NCBI GenBank assembly: GCA_000934385.1
Contig: KN880576.1
Location: 8,705-62,029 of the forward strand
Length of the DNA stretch: 53,325 nucleotides
Direction of reading: 5' to 3'
Origin: Cylindrobasidium torrendii FP15055 ss-10
Taxonomy: Eukaryota > Basidiomycota > Agaricomycetes > Agaricales > Physalacriaceae
How positions within the stretch are numbered: the stretch's first letter is position 1; the number at the start of each line of letters is the position of its first letter. The position numbers were made by a program, and so were the translations under genes. This document shows positions 44,027-53,325 of this stretch, piece by piece. The notes below the pieces were generated by a model. The model made no database searches. It saw only the letters and a list, made by a program, of their open reading frames with translations, and had not been told where the DNA came from.

Positions 44027-46129
44027 ATGGCTATAACTAGCCTCGTCTCTCAGTCGAATGCACAGAGGAAGTCCGACTCGATGTTGCACAACCAACAGCC
44101 CTTGGCAGCGTACAACGTTCCCGTCGCTGGATACAGCGACCCTGCTTTGGAAAAACGATTGGTCGCAGACGAACCAGGCAGCAACCTAAGCCTGAGCCCC
44201 GCGGAGCTCGCGCTCATTCGATATTCACCCAGCAAGCGCATATCGTCGTTGGTTAAGTTTCGCCTATGGTTCAATGCGTACAAGTGCGTTTTGCTATTCA
44301 CTCGGAGACTGACTCGCATACTGAGGTGTATTCCCCAGACGTTTATGGACGGTCTGTATACTCCTGAACTTGGTCGTGCTAGTCTGTGCTGCCACAGATA
44401 CATGGACATATCCACGGCAATACACTGGAGCGTTCATCCTTGGGAACCTACTTGTTGCCGTCCTTGTTCGGACAGAGTTATTCACGCGGGCCCTGTACAC
44501 TAGTTTAGCTGTTCTTTTTGCCCAAGTGCGTCTTCCACCTTTGGCTGTCTCGTTGCTGACTCGCCATAGTGGCCACCACTCTGGTTTCGGCTCGGTATCT
44601 CCTCGACCCTACAGCACCTGGGCGGAATCCACAGCGGTTGTTCTACGGCAGCCGTTGCTTGGTTAATCTTCAAAGCAGTCCTTCTGTTCAACGCTGACGG
44701 AATACATGCTGCGACCCTCGCATTCGGAATTATCACGACAGTGTGCATTGGCGCGGCCCTAGTGTTTGCTCTTCCCTGGGTTCGAAATAATCATCACAAG
44801 TCCGCTCAACACATCTCTTCTATCACTCGTGTCACAACACTGACCATCCCTGCAGTGTCTTTGAGCGGAATCATCGACTATTCGGATGGTGAGCACTTTT
44901 CTGGACATCATGAACGCGTTGCTAAGTACCTCGTAGGTTTGGCCTAATCTTCAGTACGTTCTCCTATCGTTTCTGTGGGATATGGCTGACGAAGATAGCA
45001 TGGGTCTTCGTCGTGCTCGAAGACAGTTGGGACGTCGTCCGACAGAACTACTACCCGAGCCACCTTATTCATCAGCAAGATTTCTGGTTTTGCTTGTTCA
45101 TGACAGCCTTGTACGCTCTGTTCCCAGTCACTACACGAATTGTACTGACAGACTCCAGCATTATCATGCCTTGGGTAACTGTTCGTCGTGTCCCTGTCGA
45201 AATCACCATTGTACGTCGGCTTTGATCAAGACGTTGAACTAGGAATTTAACCCTCGCCCCTAGCCCTCGCCAAAGGTGGCCATCATAAAGTTCAAGCGCG
45301 GAATGCAGCAGGGTCTTCTCGCTAGGATATCTCTCGGGCCGTTGTGGGAATACCATGCATTGTGCGTCCTGTCAGACCAGATTGCATTTTAGTGTGTTCA
45401 TAACATATCATCTAGCGGCATAATCAGCGAAGGACCTGATGCAAACGAGCACTACCTCATTGCAGGTGTCCAAGGAGATGTGCGTTACACTATATGGGTC
45501 CCGTCCTATTGCTCATCTATGCATATCGTAGTTCACGCGCGGCCTGGTTGATAACCCGCCGACGCATGTGTGGACGCGCGAACTCAAGGTCAGCATTCTC
45601 CCCACTTCCGAGTCGTCTGTAATCAAACTTATTCAACCTGAGCAGTTCCCTGCTATTGGTTACACGTCAAGACTCTATAGACGTGGTATTCGTGTTTGCA
45701 CCGGAACGGGATTAGGCGCTTCATTATCGACATGTATACAAGTACGTTGATAGCGTCGTCTTCGCTCCATTCCTCAGCTCACTCGACGACCAGAATGACG
45801 GCTGGTATCTCATTTGGATGGGTTCTGATCAAGAAAAGACCTTTGGCCCTGTTGTCGCCGGCCTCATTGACAAGCACCTCGTACGGAAGAACCGCGCGAC
45901 GCTTTGGGATTCGAAGGCGCGCGGCACTCGGCCGGATAGCGTACGGCTTGTGACGGAGGTGTTCCATGCCTGGGGGGCTGAGGTTGTGATGATTACGAGC
46001 AACGCAAAGGGGAACAAGGAGTTAATGGAGGGCTTAACAGATGCGGGAATACCTTGCTTCGTGAGCCTCACGCCCTTTGTACTTGCTGTTACTAATGCTC
46101 TATCCCAGGGCACCCTGTGGGACTTCTAA
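44027..46129 (+). CDS. TmpA-like integral membrane oxidoreductase
   Basis: Start ATG at 44027 (MAITSLVSQSNAQRKSDSML). About ten exons. A cytosolic N-terminus leads to RISSLVKFRLWFNAY, then helices with DTWTYPRQYTGAFILGNLLV, WPPLWFRLGISSTLQHLGGI, HSGCSTAAVAWLIFKAVLLF, and a pair of His-containing helices. A soluble half follows: VRRVPVEITIPSPKVAIIKF, GPLWEYHAFGIISEGPDANE, HYLIAGVQGDFTRGLVD and the nucleotide-binding end GIRVCTGTGLGASLSTCIQ, WYLIWMGSDQEKTFGPVVAG, ATLWDSKARGTRPDSVRLVT, GAEVVMITSNAKGNKELM. A last 48-nt intron (46062-46109) gives CFGTLWDF. This fits the fungal TmpA family, distantly like ferric-reductase-type flavoproteins. In Aspergillus TmpA is linked to a developmental signal; the reaction is unknown. 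Confidence 0.8.
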
Positions 46130-46548
46130 GTCTTGACAAGCTCGCAGTTTCCAGTGCCTTGTAGACAACGGATTTTATATAGAATATTGCAGTTTTCGAG
46201 ATGTAGACACTTCTATTAGATTCAATTAACACAAAAGCCAATTGTACCTGCCCTCTTACGGCGATGAAGCACTGCGACTCGGAGAGGATTAATGAGCCTT
46301 CAGCACTTCCAGTCTTAGTACTAAGTAGAGCTCGATTTCAGATGCACAGTTGGATACTTGACGGTCCCTAGCTATAGTTTGCTTGTCTGCGCAGGTCGAT
46401 ATCCGAACCATCAGCCTCCAAGCAACGAGGCTTGAGCGAAAAGCAGAGGACTGAGCGCCGAGCAGCGGGATCTTTCAGACTGTATTTACTATTCGAAGAG
46501 TCAAGACTGAAGTCCGGAAAAAGCGTTAACGAAGTTGACCAAAAAGAA
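46130..46548. other. Spacer with no supported gene
   Basis: Follows the TmpA-like gene; imperfect GAGCGAAAAGCAGAGGACTGAGCG-type repeats at about 46433-46465. Nothing else recognised. Confidence 0.35.
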
Positions 46549-46629
46549 CTCTCTGCCTGGGAGTCGAACCCAGCTTTCGCGCGGCAATCTAGTGACAGGC
46601 GCGTGTACTAACCGATATACTAGCAAAGA
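46549..46629 (-). tRNA. tRNA-Asp (GTC) with a 9-nt intron
   Basis: Minus-strand cloverleaf: acceptor TCTTTGC pairs with GCAGAGA (one G-U). The D arm contains TAGTATATCGGTTAGTA, with an anticodon stem CGCGC/GCGCG and loop CTGTCA plus C giving anticodon GTC. A 9-nt insert (CTAGATTGC) lies between positions 37 and 38. The T arm is CTGGG TTCGACT CCCAG. Discriminator G, as usual for tRNA-Asp. Mature length 72 before CCA. Confidence 0.9.
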
Positions 46630-46762
46630 TGATGGCAGTCAAATTTGATTAACTAACTCAAGGCCGGCTTCCCTTTCTGATTCTGATTACTTACCTGAAA
46701 TCGTCCCGTGGTCTCACTGCGTCTGCACTGCACGCATCCATCTTTCTATATTTTCGCCTACA

Positions 46763-47664
46763 ATGGAGGTCGGCACAAACTTCGCGGCAAAACTCGAGCC
46801 GTATATTTTGATGAGCAAGTCGGTGAAGGGCGCAGCGGCGGCAAAGCTGGCCCAGGACGCAACATCGGCGCAAGGCGTGTTTGTGTTCTCAGAGTTACTA
46901 GATCTGCCTAATATCCAGGAGGTGTGTCGCAGTGAAGTATGAACTCCATAATACTGACTCATCTCTTAAAGCTCGGCTCTGGGGACCATGCAAAGGCGCT
47001 ATCACTGCTGCAGCTATTCGCATACAAGACATACCGCGACTATGTTGCACACAAGGACCAGCTGCCCACCCTCAACGCGGCTCAAATAACGAAGCTCAAG
47101 CATCTCACCATCGTGTCTCTTGCGACCGAGAAGCGTATCCTGCCATATTCGGAGCTTCTGGTTGCGCTTGACATGACGAACGTCCGCGAGCTCGAGGACC
47201 TGATTATCGACGCCATCTATCTCGACATGCTGCGCGGGCGTCTTGACCAAAAGGAGAGTCAACTTGAAGTGGAGTACACGATGGGCCGCGACCTGGAGCC
47301 CGGCAAGCTCGAGGCGACACTCGCGGCGCTGCGTCACTGGACGGCGACAACGTCCTCAGTGCTGGAGACACTTGACAACAAGATTATCCAGGTCTCGCGC
47401 CGCGCTGAGCATCACAAACTCGCAAAGGACCGCCAGGACAAACACGTCCAGGATACGCTTGCGGAGATTGCGAAGGAGAAGGATGAAAAGAGTGGGAAGG
47501 GCGGGAATAGTCTCATGAGCGGCTCATTCATGAACACTCGAAGCACTCGCTCGATGGACAAGGATAGGATGGATGTTGACTATGATCCCTCGATGGAAGG
47601 GAAGGGCAAGAACAGGAAGCCACCCCAAGACTCAAAGCCATCGCGCAAGCGCAATCGCATGTAG
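46763..47664 (+). CDS. csn7: COP9 signalosome subunit 7 (PCI domain)
   Basis: A subunit of the COP9 signalosome, which removes Nedd8 from cullins and so controls SCF ligases, the partners of the F-box proteins nearby. Exon 1 is 46763-46921 and exon 2 is 46972-47664; a 50-nt intron joins LPNIQE to LGSGDHAKALSLLQLFAYKT. About 283 residues. The PCI core reads TYRDYVAHKDQLPTLNAAQI, KLKHLTIVSLATEKRILPYS, LLVALDMTNVRELEDLIIDA and IYLDMLRGRLDQKESQLEVE with GRDL, the typical Csn7 winged-helix end. A coiled-coil tail and a basic, Lys/Arg-rich C-terminus (SKPSRKRNRM) follow, possibly a nuclear signal. Length and order match fungal Csn7. Confidence 0.92.
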
Positions 47665-48566
47665 TTTCTCACATCTCTTCTCCCGACTGTATCACTGTAC
47701 CAATATCCATCGCTGCATTCCATACACACATAACCTGGGCAGTCTGAATGTGTTCACTCTCAATTCATCCTTTTGGCGTCATCTTATGCTGGCCAGCCCA
47801 CAGAATACTACTGAAAGGATCCAAGGAGATTTTGCCTTCGCGAAAGCCTTGACTTAAACTTCTTCGATATACCCAACGCATGCCACACTTTAGGGTCTGA
47901 GATCTGTGGATTGTAGCCACCTGGTAGCCACGGAGCATCTGGCCCCTTCACCGTTTCTCTCGGCGAAGAAAGTCGCGGGTACATTCTTCTTCATTCGACT
48001 CAAGGAATCTGCATCCAAAAGTGGGTCTCGTCGATGCCACCAGGCATGTGAGAACGTTGACAGATTGTCGAGAGCATTGCACATTCAGAATCTTGCACCA
48101 ATCCTGCAGCCCGATCCATCTGGTCGAGGTATCCGCAAGTAGTCTCCAAGTCTAGTGCCCCGCCTGTAAATCAACTCGCATGCTTCCAGGCCCGCGCTGT
48201 CTGTGGTACGGGCATCGCCTTAGGTGTCGCAGTATTCTCAGCATTTCCAGCATTTCCACATTTTCTTGATAGACAAAATATGAAGCATAATCATTGAGCG
48301 TTGGGCGTTGGGCGCTGAGTGCTGAGTGCTGAGCGACGAGCGTTTGGATAGGTTTGGATACCGCCAAATTGCACTGAGATACTCACTACCATGATCAAGA
48401 CGCGGAAAACTTGGTAAAAACCAATTTGTTCAACGCCAAAGACTTAATCGGATAATAAAATCCTGATTCACGAAAGACTTGAATCGTATCGAACCGACCC
48501 AATGCTCATGTGCACTGTCACCCAGAGCACGCAGCGTCAAAAAAAACCTATCTCGGTCATGGTGCA
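47665..48566. other. Spacer with short GC-rich microrepeats
   Basis: No supported gene. At 48294-48360 a run of GAGCG, TTGGGCG and CTGAGTG words repeats in tandem and ends with TTTGGATAGG TTTGGATA; it may be a decaying microsatellite. Confidence 0.35.
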
Positions 48567-48649
48567 TTCCCTCTAGCCGACTTGAACGACTGACCTCGTC
48601 ATAACTCAACAGTTACTAGTGACGCGCTCTACCACTGAGCTAAGAGGGA
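48567..48649 (-). tRNA. tRNA-Thr (AGT) with an 11-nt intron
   Basis: Minus-strand cloverleaf: acceptor TCCCTCT pairs perfectly with AGAGGGA. The D arm is GCTCAGTGGTAGAGC, the anticodon stem CGTCA/TGACG with loop CTAGTA...A giving anticodon AGT. An 11-nt insert (ACTGTTGAGTT) lies between positions 37 and 38. The T arm is AGTCG TTCAAGT CGGCT. Discriminator A. Mature length 72 before CCA. Confidence 0.9.
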
Positions 48650-51218
48650 TATGATAATCAGCGAAACCGGGGCATTCAGAAAGAAACGGAGACCAAAAAG
48701 CCGAGGAACATTTGTACTCTTAAATTAAGACAAATGGTTCGAAGCTGTTCGAAGACACAAACTTCGGAGGTTAGACACAGCTCTTTTAATTTGTGGACCC
48801 TGTTCAGATTCGTGTAACTATCTTTTTGATGACTCCTACCTATCTTTCATCGAGTTCTCAATGGCCAACTCCGGCCAACTTCCAAGGCAGAGGTTTCCGC
48901 ACTCACGTGATCGTGTCCAGTTTCTACTTGCGTCTCCCACCACAGGCGCAGCTGATTTCCTCGTTCGTGAGTACTTGTCTGCACTTGTGCTATAAGTCAT
49001 GTCATATCTATTTGGCCGTGCATAGTATGCACGATAAATATGCAACATGGTTAGCGTTCAGAGCCTAGAGTCTCTTAGAGTCTGTTTCTACATGCTTGAC
49101 TCAGTAGCGGTCTTCAACACACACCTTTAATGATGCGTGCTTGCTGCCCGCGACTAGGATTAGCACTCAGCACGCGCCTTTCTGCTCATGGACGCCCATG
49201 GGCCCATGCATATGCTGACTTTGACGTGACAGTCTCGCCGTCACAAATGCGACTTACAACAACTGGTCTCATGCCAGGGAGTGCCCTCTGCATTCAACCC
49301 TTGTGTTAAATTTAATCTGCGCTAGTTAGTGTTTGTGCAATGTTGGATGGCCAAACGCCATAGATGGGTGATTCGGATGAGTGAGTGAAAGTCGAGACGA
49401 TGAAGTGCACAGCTCTGAGCCCGCATTATAGGGATGCGGAGTCGAGCGTGCGCCGCACGCGTCAGAATGTTGCCTTCGAGAAGCATCGGTGACAGAAGGA
49501 GGCAGCCGTACATGCACCCGTTCACAATCTTGACAGAGCGCCCAGGAGCGTCCATAAACTGTCCATAACATAGCCCCCAATGGGCGTGCCTCCCCGCCTC
49601 CTGAGAGTACCTGCCAATTATTTTCCTGTGCGTGGTCCGTTCATCCGTCTGGGGCGCACAACCACTGAAAAAAGCAAATCCATCCAAAGTGTGTATTATG
49701 TGCGACGAGCGAAAGAGCCTAGTCCGGAGTGGTATCTAAAAGTAGAGTAGAAGGAGCATAAGGTGACACTGCTTGAATATGTAGACGCAGTCGGTCGTGC
49801 GTAACACGCGCTGTAGGCGACTTTGAGAAGTCAAGATAACGAGATAGCGCGAATCGTGAAAAGGTGAGATAGAGGAAGAAGGAAAGTCTAGTGCGACGCT
49901 TGCATGGGCCAAAATGGGTATCGGTGTATGCTAGGTGAACGGGCAAACAGAACGAGAAGATTTGAAGTGGGTAGGGAGCGTGCGAGCGAGGCAGACAGGT
50001 CTGGTGCTATTCTCGCAGTCACTGACAGTCGTGACTGTGGAGTTTTGTGTGACAGAATATGCACCGTGGAGGGCCGGGTGTGTGTGTGCATAGGTGAAAG
50101 GAATCGATGTGCTTGCTTGCTGAATCCAGCGGTGTTCATGGGTCCGACTCCTCCCCCGAATCCGTTTTTTCCGAGTCCTCCTCGGCTATAACCCAGCGTG
50201 CGAGTGCCGGGCAGCTGGAAACGCGCTGCCTTTGCGAGTGTGGTTGGAGCACATGTGCGCATTTAGTGAGGACGAGTGTCGGGCAGAGCATGCTTGCGCA
50301 TTGTTGTTGAGCAGAGCGCGCATGATTGCGCCGCCTGATCCGCAGAGGTGTGGGTTCGGGAGACGCGAGCCCTGGGGCTGGATCGTTGAGGCGAAAGACA
50401 GAGAACGATGGAACAACGGTCACCATTGTTGGTCTGGGTGGGTCGATGATAGTCCAGGTAGAAGGTAGTGGAGTTTATGAAGAGGAGCAAAGCAGCCAGT
50501 GCTACAAAGACATGCAAGATCTGTGAAAGAGGAACCGCTGGGAGGGAAGGGCAAGCAAGTTCATATAAGGGTAGAAGGTGATGGTCGGGAAGGAAGGGTA
50601 GGGCTTACACAGGCGCCGGCTTCGATCCTCCGATCGACAAATGCCGTCACCAACTTCCCATATGGCATACGTGCCTCGTATTCTGTTAGCCATCCTCGTT
50701 TGGGGAATCGCCTGGCAGATGGCTGGCATGCTGCTTTCCTTCACCCTCCTTCACCCCAGAAAAGCAACCAACCAAATTCCGGTGGCTGAAATTCATGGTA
50801 AACGGAACTACTCCTTCCGTGGTGGCTGGGCTATGTTTGGGGAGTTGACCAGGAGCTGACAACGAACTAGCCACTCCAGGCCTCACATCCCAGTTACATA
50901 CCCTGCGCAATTTGGAGTCCAAGACCTTGGAGATCCAACGTTGAGCGTTGAACATGAACATTGATGAATTATGGAGCTGGTGCACACGCCCATCGCGAGG
51001 CGCTGCGCCGACTGCGCCTGCAGCGAACTCGGGATCCTCAGCGTAAGTACAGCCCAGTCACATTCAAGCGTGCGCGGATATTGCTTCCCTCCTAAGATCG
51101 TCCCCAGCACAGTATGAAGTTTCGATGGTTGACTAGCTTGACTCTGAAGCTCATCATCTCCTTTTCATTCCTATTACAGTATCAATACAACAAACAACAA
51201 ACTACATGACGATTGAAT
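48650..51218. other. Long gene-poor stretch
   Basis: About 2.5 kb without a gene I can support. Candidates are weak: leftward ORFs at 49322-49687, 49888-50262 and 50136-50517. The last frame opens with a signal-peptide-like MHVFVALAALLLFINSTTF but continues in low-complexity text. A plus ORF at 50641-50859 (LAILVWGIAWQMAGMLLSFT) has one hydrophobic stretch. No repeat family, RNA gene or transposon protein was recognised. Confidence 0.35.
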
Positions 51219-52794
51219 CTACAAGCGCGTTCCGTACACGTCGGCCGCATCGACACCAGCCTGCCCCTTGCGAATGTTGGCCTGCGCCCACCTGAAGAAA
51301 AAGGTGTCAGCAAGCTATCATGCAGCTAGCCTCGATGATACACTCACTTTTTGATGCGGATGGACTCGATTTGGATGAAGCCAGAGGTATCTGTCGGCTC
51401 AAAGCCGCCAAGGACATCCATGGACGACTCCTGCTCGTCGTACAAGCCCTCGGGGCTGTGACGACCGATAACAACGGTGTTCCCCTTGTACAATTTCAGA
51501 CGAACGACACCGTTAACCGTGCGCTGCGAGGCAGGAATTGCAGAGGTGATAAACTCGCGCTCTGGGGTAAAGAAGTGGCCGTTGTAGAGGATCTTGCTGA
51601 ACTCGATGGTCAAGAATTGGTCGCGAAGCGCACGGACATTACGATCAAGGGTGAGGCCCTCAAGGTCAACGTGTGCAGTGCGCAGGATGGTTGCACCAGG
51701 AGACTCGTAGCAGCCGCGGGACTTGACACCGATAAAGCGGTTCTCGACAATGTCGATACGGCCAATTCCGTGCTTACGGCCGAGTGTGTTGAGGGCGAGG
51801 AAGATGTCGACGGGGTCGGTGTACTCCTTCTTGGCGTCGGGAACGGACAGCTTGATGGGCAGACCAGCCTTGAACTCGATCGAAATGTTCTCCGGCGTCT
51901 GCGGTGCATCCTCAGGCGCAGTGATGAGTTTCCACATGTCGGCAGGTGGGGTGGTGTCAGGGTCCTCAAGAATGCCAGCCTCGTATGAGATGTGGAAGAG
52001 GTTCTCGTCAGTGGACCATGGCTTGGCCTTAGTTTGGGTGACGGGGATGCCGCTGGCCTCGGCGAAGTCAAGCAGAGCTTGACGGCCGGCGAAGCGGGTG
52101 TAGAATTCGGGAAGACGCCAAGGGGTGATGACCTTGATATCAGGCTTGAGACCATAGAAGGCCAGCTCAAAGCGAACTTGGTCGTTGCCCTTACCGGTGC
52201 AGCCATGGGAGACATAGCTGTCGAATTTCAGTGCCAAGTTGGATTCTGATGAAACTGACATACTCGCAGCCCTCGCGCGCAGCAACAGAAATCATTCCAC
52301 GGGCAATGACCGGGCGAGCGAGGGAGGTGCCCAGGAGGTAGACATTCTGCATTCTCGTAAAATGATGAAAATGATAGAATTGAGGCGCGCACCTCGTATA
52401 TGCAGTTTGCCTGGACGGCGGGCATGATAAGCTCAGTGACAAATTCGCGCCTCATATCCTGGGTGCATGGTCAATGATGTGTGTTGCCCCGCATTCGATG
52501 CACGAACCTCAAGGAAGAACTTCTTTGCGCCAACCTTCAACGCCTTTTCCTCGGCAGCCTTGAAGTCCTGCGAGAGATCAGACGGTGAATCAATGAGAGG
52601 AGACACCAGACGCACCTCCTCCTGGCCAACATCGGCCATGAAGGCATAAACCTCGTAACCCTGCTCAATCAGCCAGGCGAGGATGCATGAGGTGTCTAGG
52701 TGATCCTTGAGTGTTGTGTCGATCGTGGTATCGCTGCGTAGTTACCAAGGCCACCGGAGTAAGCAAGGAGGACGCGACCAGATTTAGCAGACAT
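51219..52794 (-). CDS. ARG1: Argininosuccinate synthase
   Basis: Joins citrulline and aspartate with ATP hydrolysis to AMP, the penultimate step of arginine synthesis, in the cytosol. Start ATG at 52794 ([16 protein letters not shown]). A first intron interrupts the ATP-binding P-loop motif so that SGGL joins [19 protein letters not shown]. Then come [14 protein letters not shown], the segment ending [20 protein letters not shown] (ATP/aspartate site), [60 protein letters not shown] (citrulline site) and [21 protein letters not shown] last intron (about 51347-51293) leads to [20 protein letters not shown] and a stop at 51219. About five to six exons and 415-420 residues, normal for the enzyme. 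All family motifs are intact. Confidence 0.96.
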
Positions 52795-53267
52795 GGTGGT
52801 ACGAAGGAAAGCTCGAGTCAACGAGTCAATCAGTTCTACAAATTTTGGCCCCGATCGGGACTATCGGACACCTGGACCGCGTTGGCATTGACGTCACGCG
52901 TCAACTGGACTTAGTTCGCCGTTATCTCTGCATCCATGTAGCTACCCCGATGGGCGGCGCGTTTGACTCCCTCGAATGAAAGAAAATAAGAGGAATACAT
53001 GGCACATTTACTCTCGATTGCATAGAAACGCGGAAACGCGTTTTTCGGAAAAATCTGTTTGGTCGTGTTGAAAGATCAAACCTGTGGCGCCGCATCACTA
53101 ATAGGACCTTCGAAACACGGTATTGCCAGACTGTAACTTGTAGAGTATACTAATATCCAAAGCAAAAGTATGTGTTGGTAAAGAAAGGATGCAAGTAATA
53201 GCAGCCTATGTAGTATGTAGTGTGTAGGCGACAGTGCACAAGGAGTTGTAAATGGAGGAGAGATGTG
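52795..53267. other. Spacer upstream of argininosuccinate synthase
   Basis: Promoter region of the leftward ARG1 gene and 3' flank of the next gene. CGCGGAAACGCG with GCGTTTTTCGG (about 53029-53050) is a small GC-rich symmetric stretch. No gene recognised. Confidence 0.35.
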
Positions 53268-53325
53268 CTAATCATCACGGAGGTTGTATTCATTGTACTC
53301 AATAGAACGAAAGCCCTCAGGAATT
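53268..53325 (-). CDS. 3' end of a gene leaving the window
   Basis: The last 58 bases read on the minus strand as IPEGFRSIEYNEYNLRDD followed by TAG (53268-53270). The composition looks like a genuine protein C-terminus, but it is too short to identify. The rest of the gene lies beyond the right edge. Confidence 0.45.
   Translation of the reverse strand, partial: IPEGFRSIEYNEYNLRDD

Noticed and set aside
51320..51988. A 222-codon plus-strand ORF
   Set aside because: Antisense shadow of argininosuccinate synthase; no domain of its own.

Overview
The window is nuclear DNA of a filamentous basidiomycete, most likely an Agaricomycete (mushroom). The evidence is many short spliceosomal introns (about 45-60 nt), several F-box proteins, a DUF6534-type seven-helix membrane protein, fungal Sec72, CSN7, TmpA-like and Doa10 homologues, intron-containing tRNA genes, and a tyrosine-recombinase retroelement of the DIRS order as found in mushrooms. 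Genes lie on both strands without operons. Exon boundaries were inferred by eye from GT/AG signals and reading-frame continuity, not from transcripts.

Left part (1-16 kb): a small secreted double-psi beta-barrel (RlpA/barwin-like) protein, a DUF6534 membrane protein, an F-box gene interrupted by one in-frame stop, an MFS transporter, a protein of unknown function with a faint phosphatase-like tail, a small spliced hypothetical gene, a second F-box gene, a Sec72-like TPR protein with an apparent GC-AG intron, and a hypothetical Ser/Pro-rich gene.

Middle (16-36 kb): a large Doa10/Ssm4 (MARCH6-type) RING-CH E3 ligase of the ER membrane, a hypothetical gene, a secreted PL1 pectate lyase, a conserved multi-pass membrane protein, a third F-box gene, and then the most striking structure. 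This is a dienelactone-hydrolase gene whose third intron holds an antisense DIRS-like retroelement of about 5.8 kb (Gag, reverse transcriptase/RNase H, tyrosine recombinase). Its ORFs are long and its catalytic motifs intact. It carries one clear internal intron, probably a second, and two in-frame stops that divide its coding frame.

Right part (36-53 kb): a DHA1-type MFS drug/polyamine transporter, degenerate F-box/leucine-rich fragments, the DEAD-box helicase Ded1/DDX3, a gene-poor stretch, a TmpA-like membrane oxidoreductase, tRNA-Asp and tRNA-Thr with introns, COP9 signalosome subunit 7, another gene-poor stretch, argininosuccinate synthase, and the 3' end of a gene leaving the window. 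I see no biosynthetic cluster or defence system. The housekeeping genes (Ded1, Doa10, Sec72, CSN7, argininosuccinate synthase) are scattered among fast-evolving F-box, transporter and hypothetical genes.
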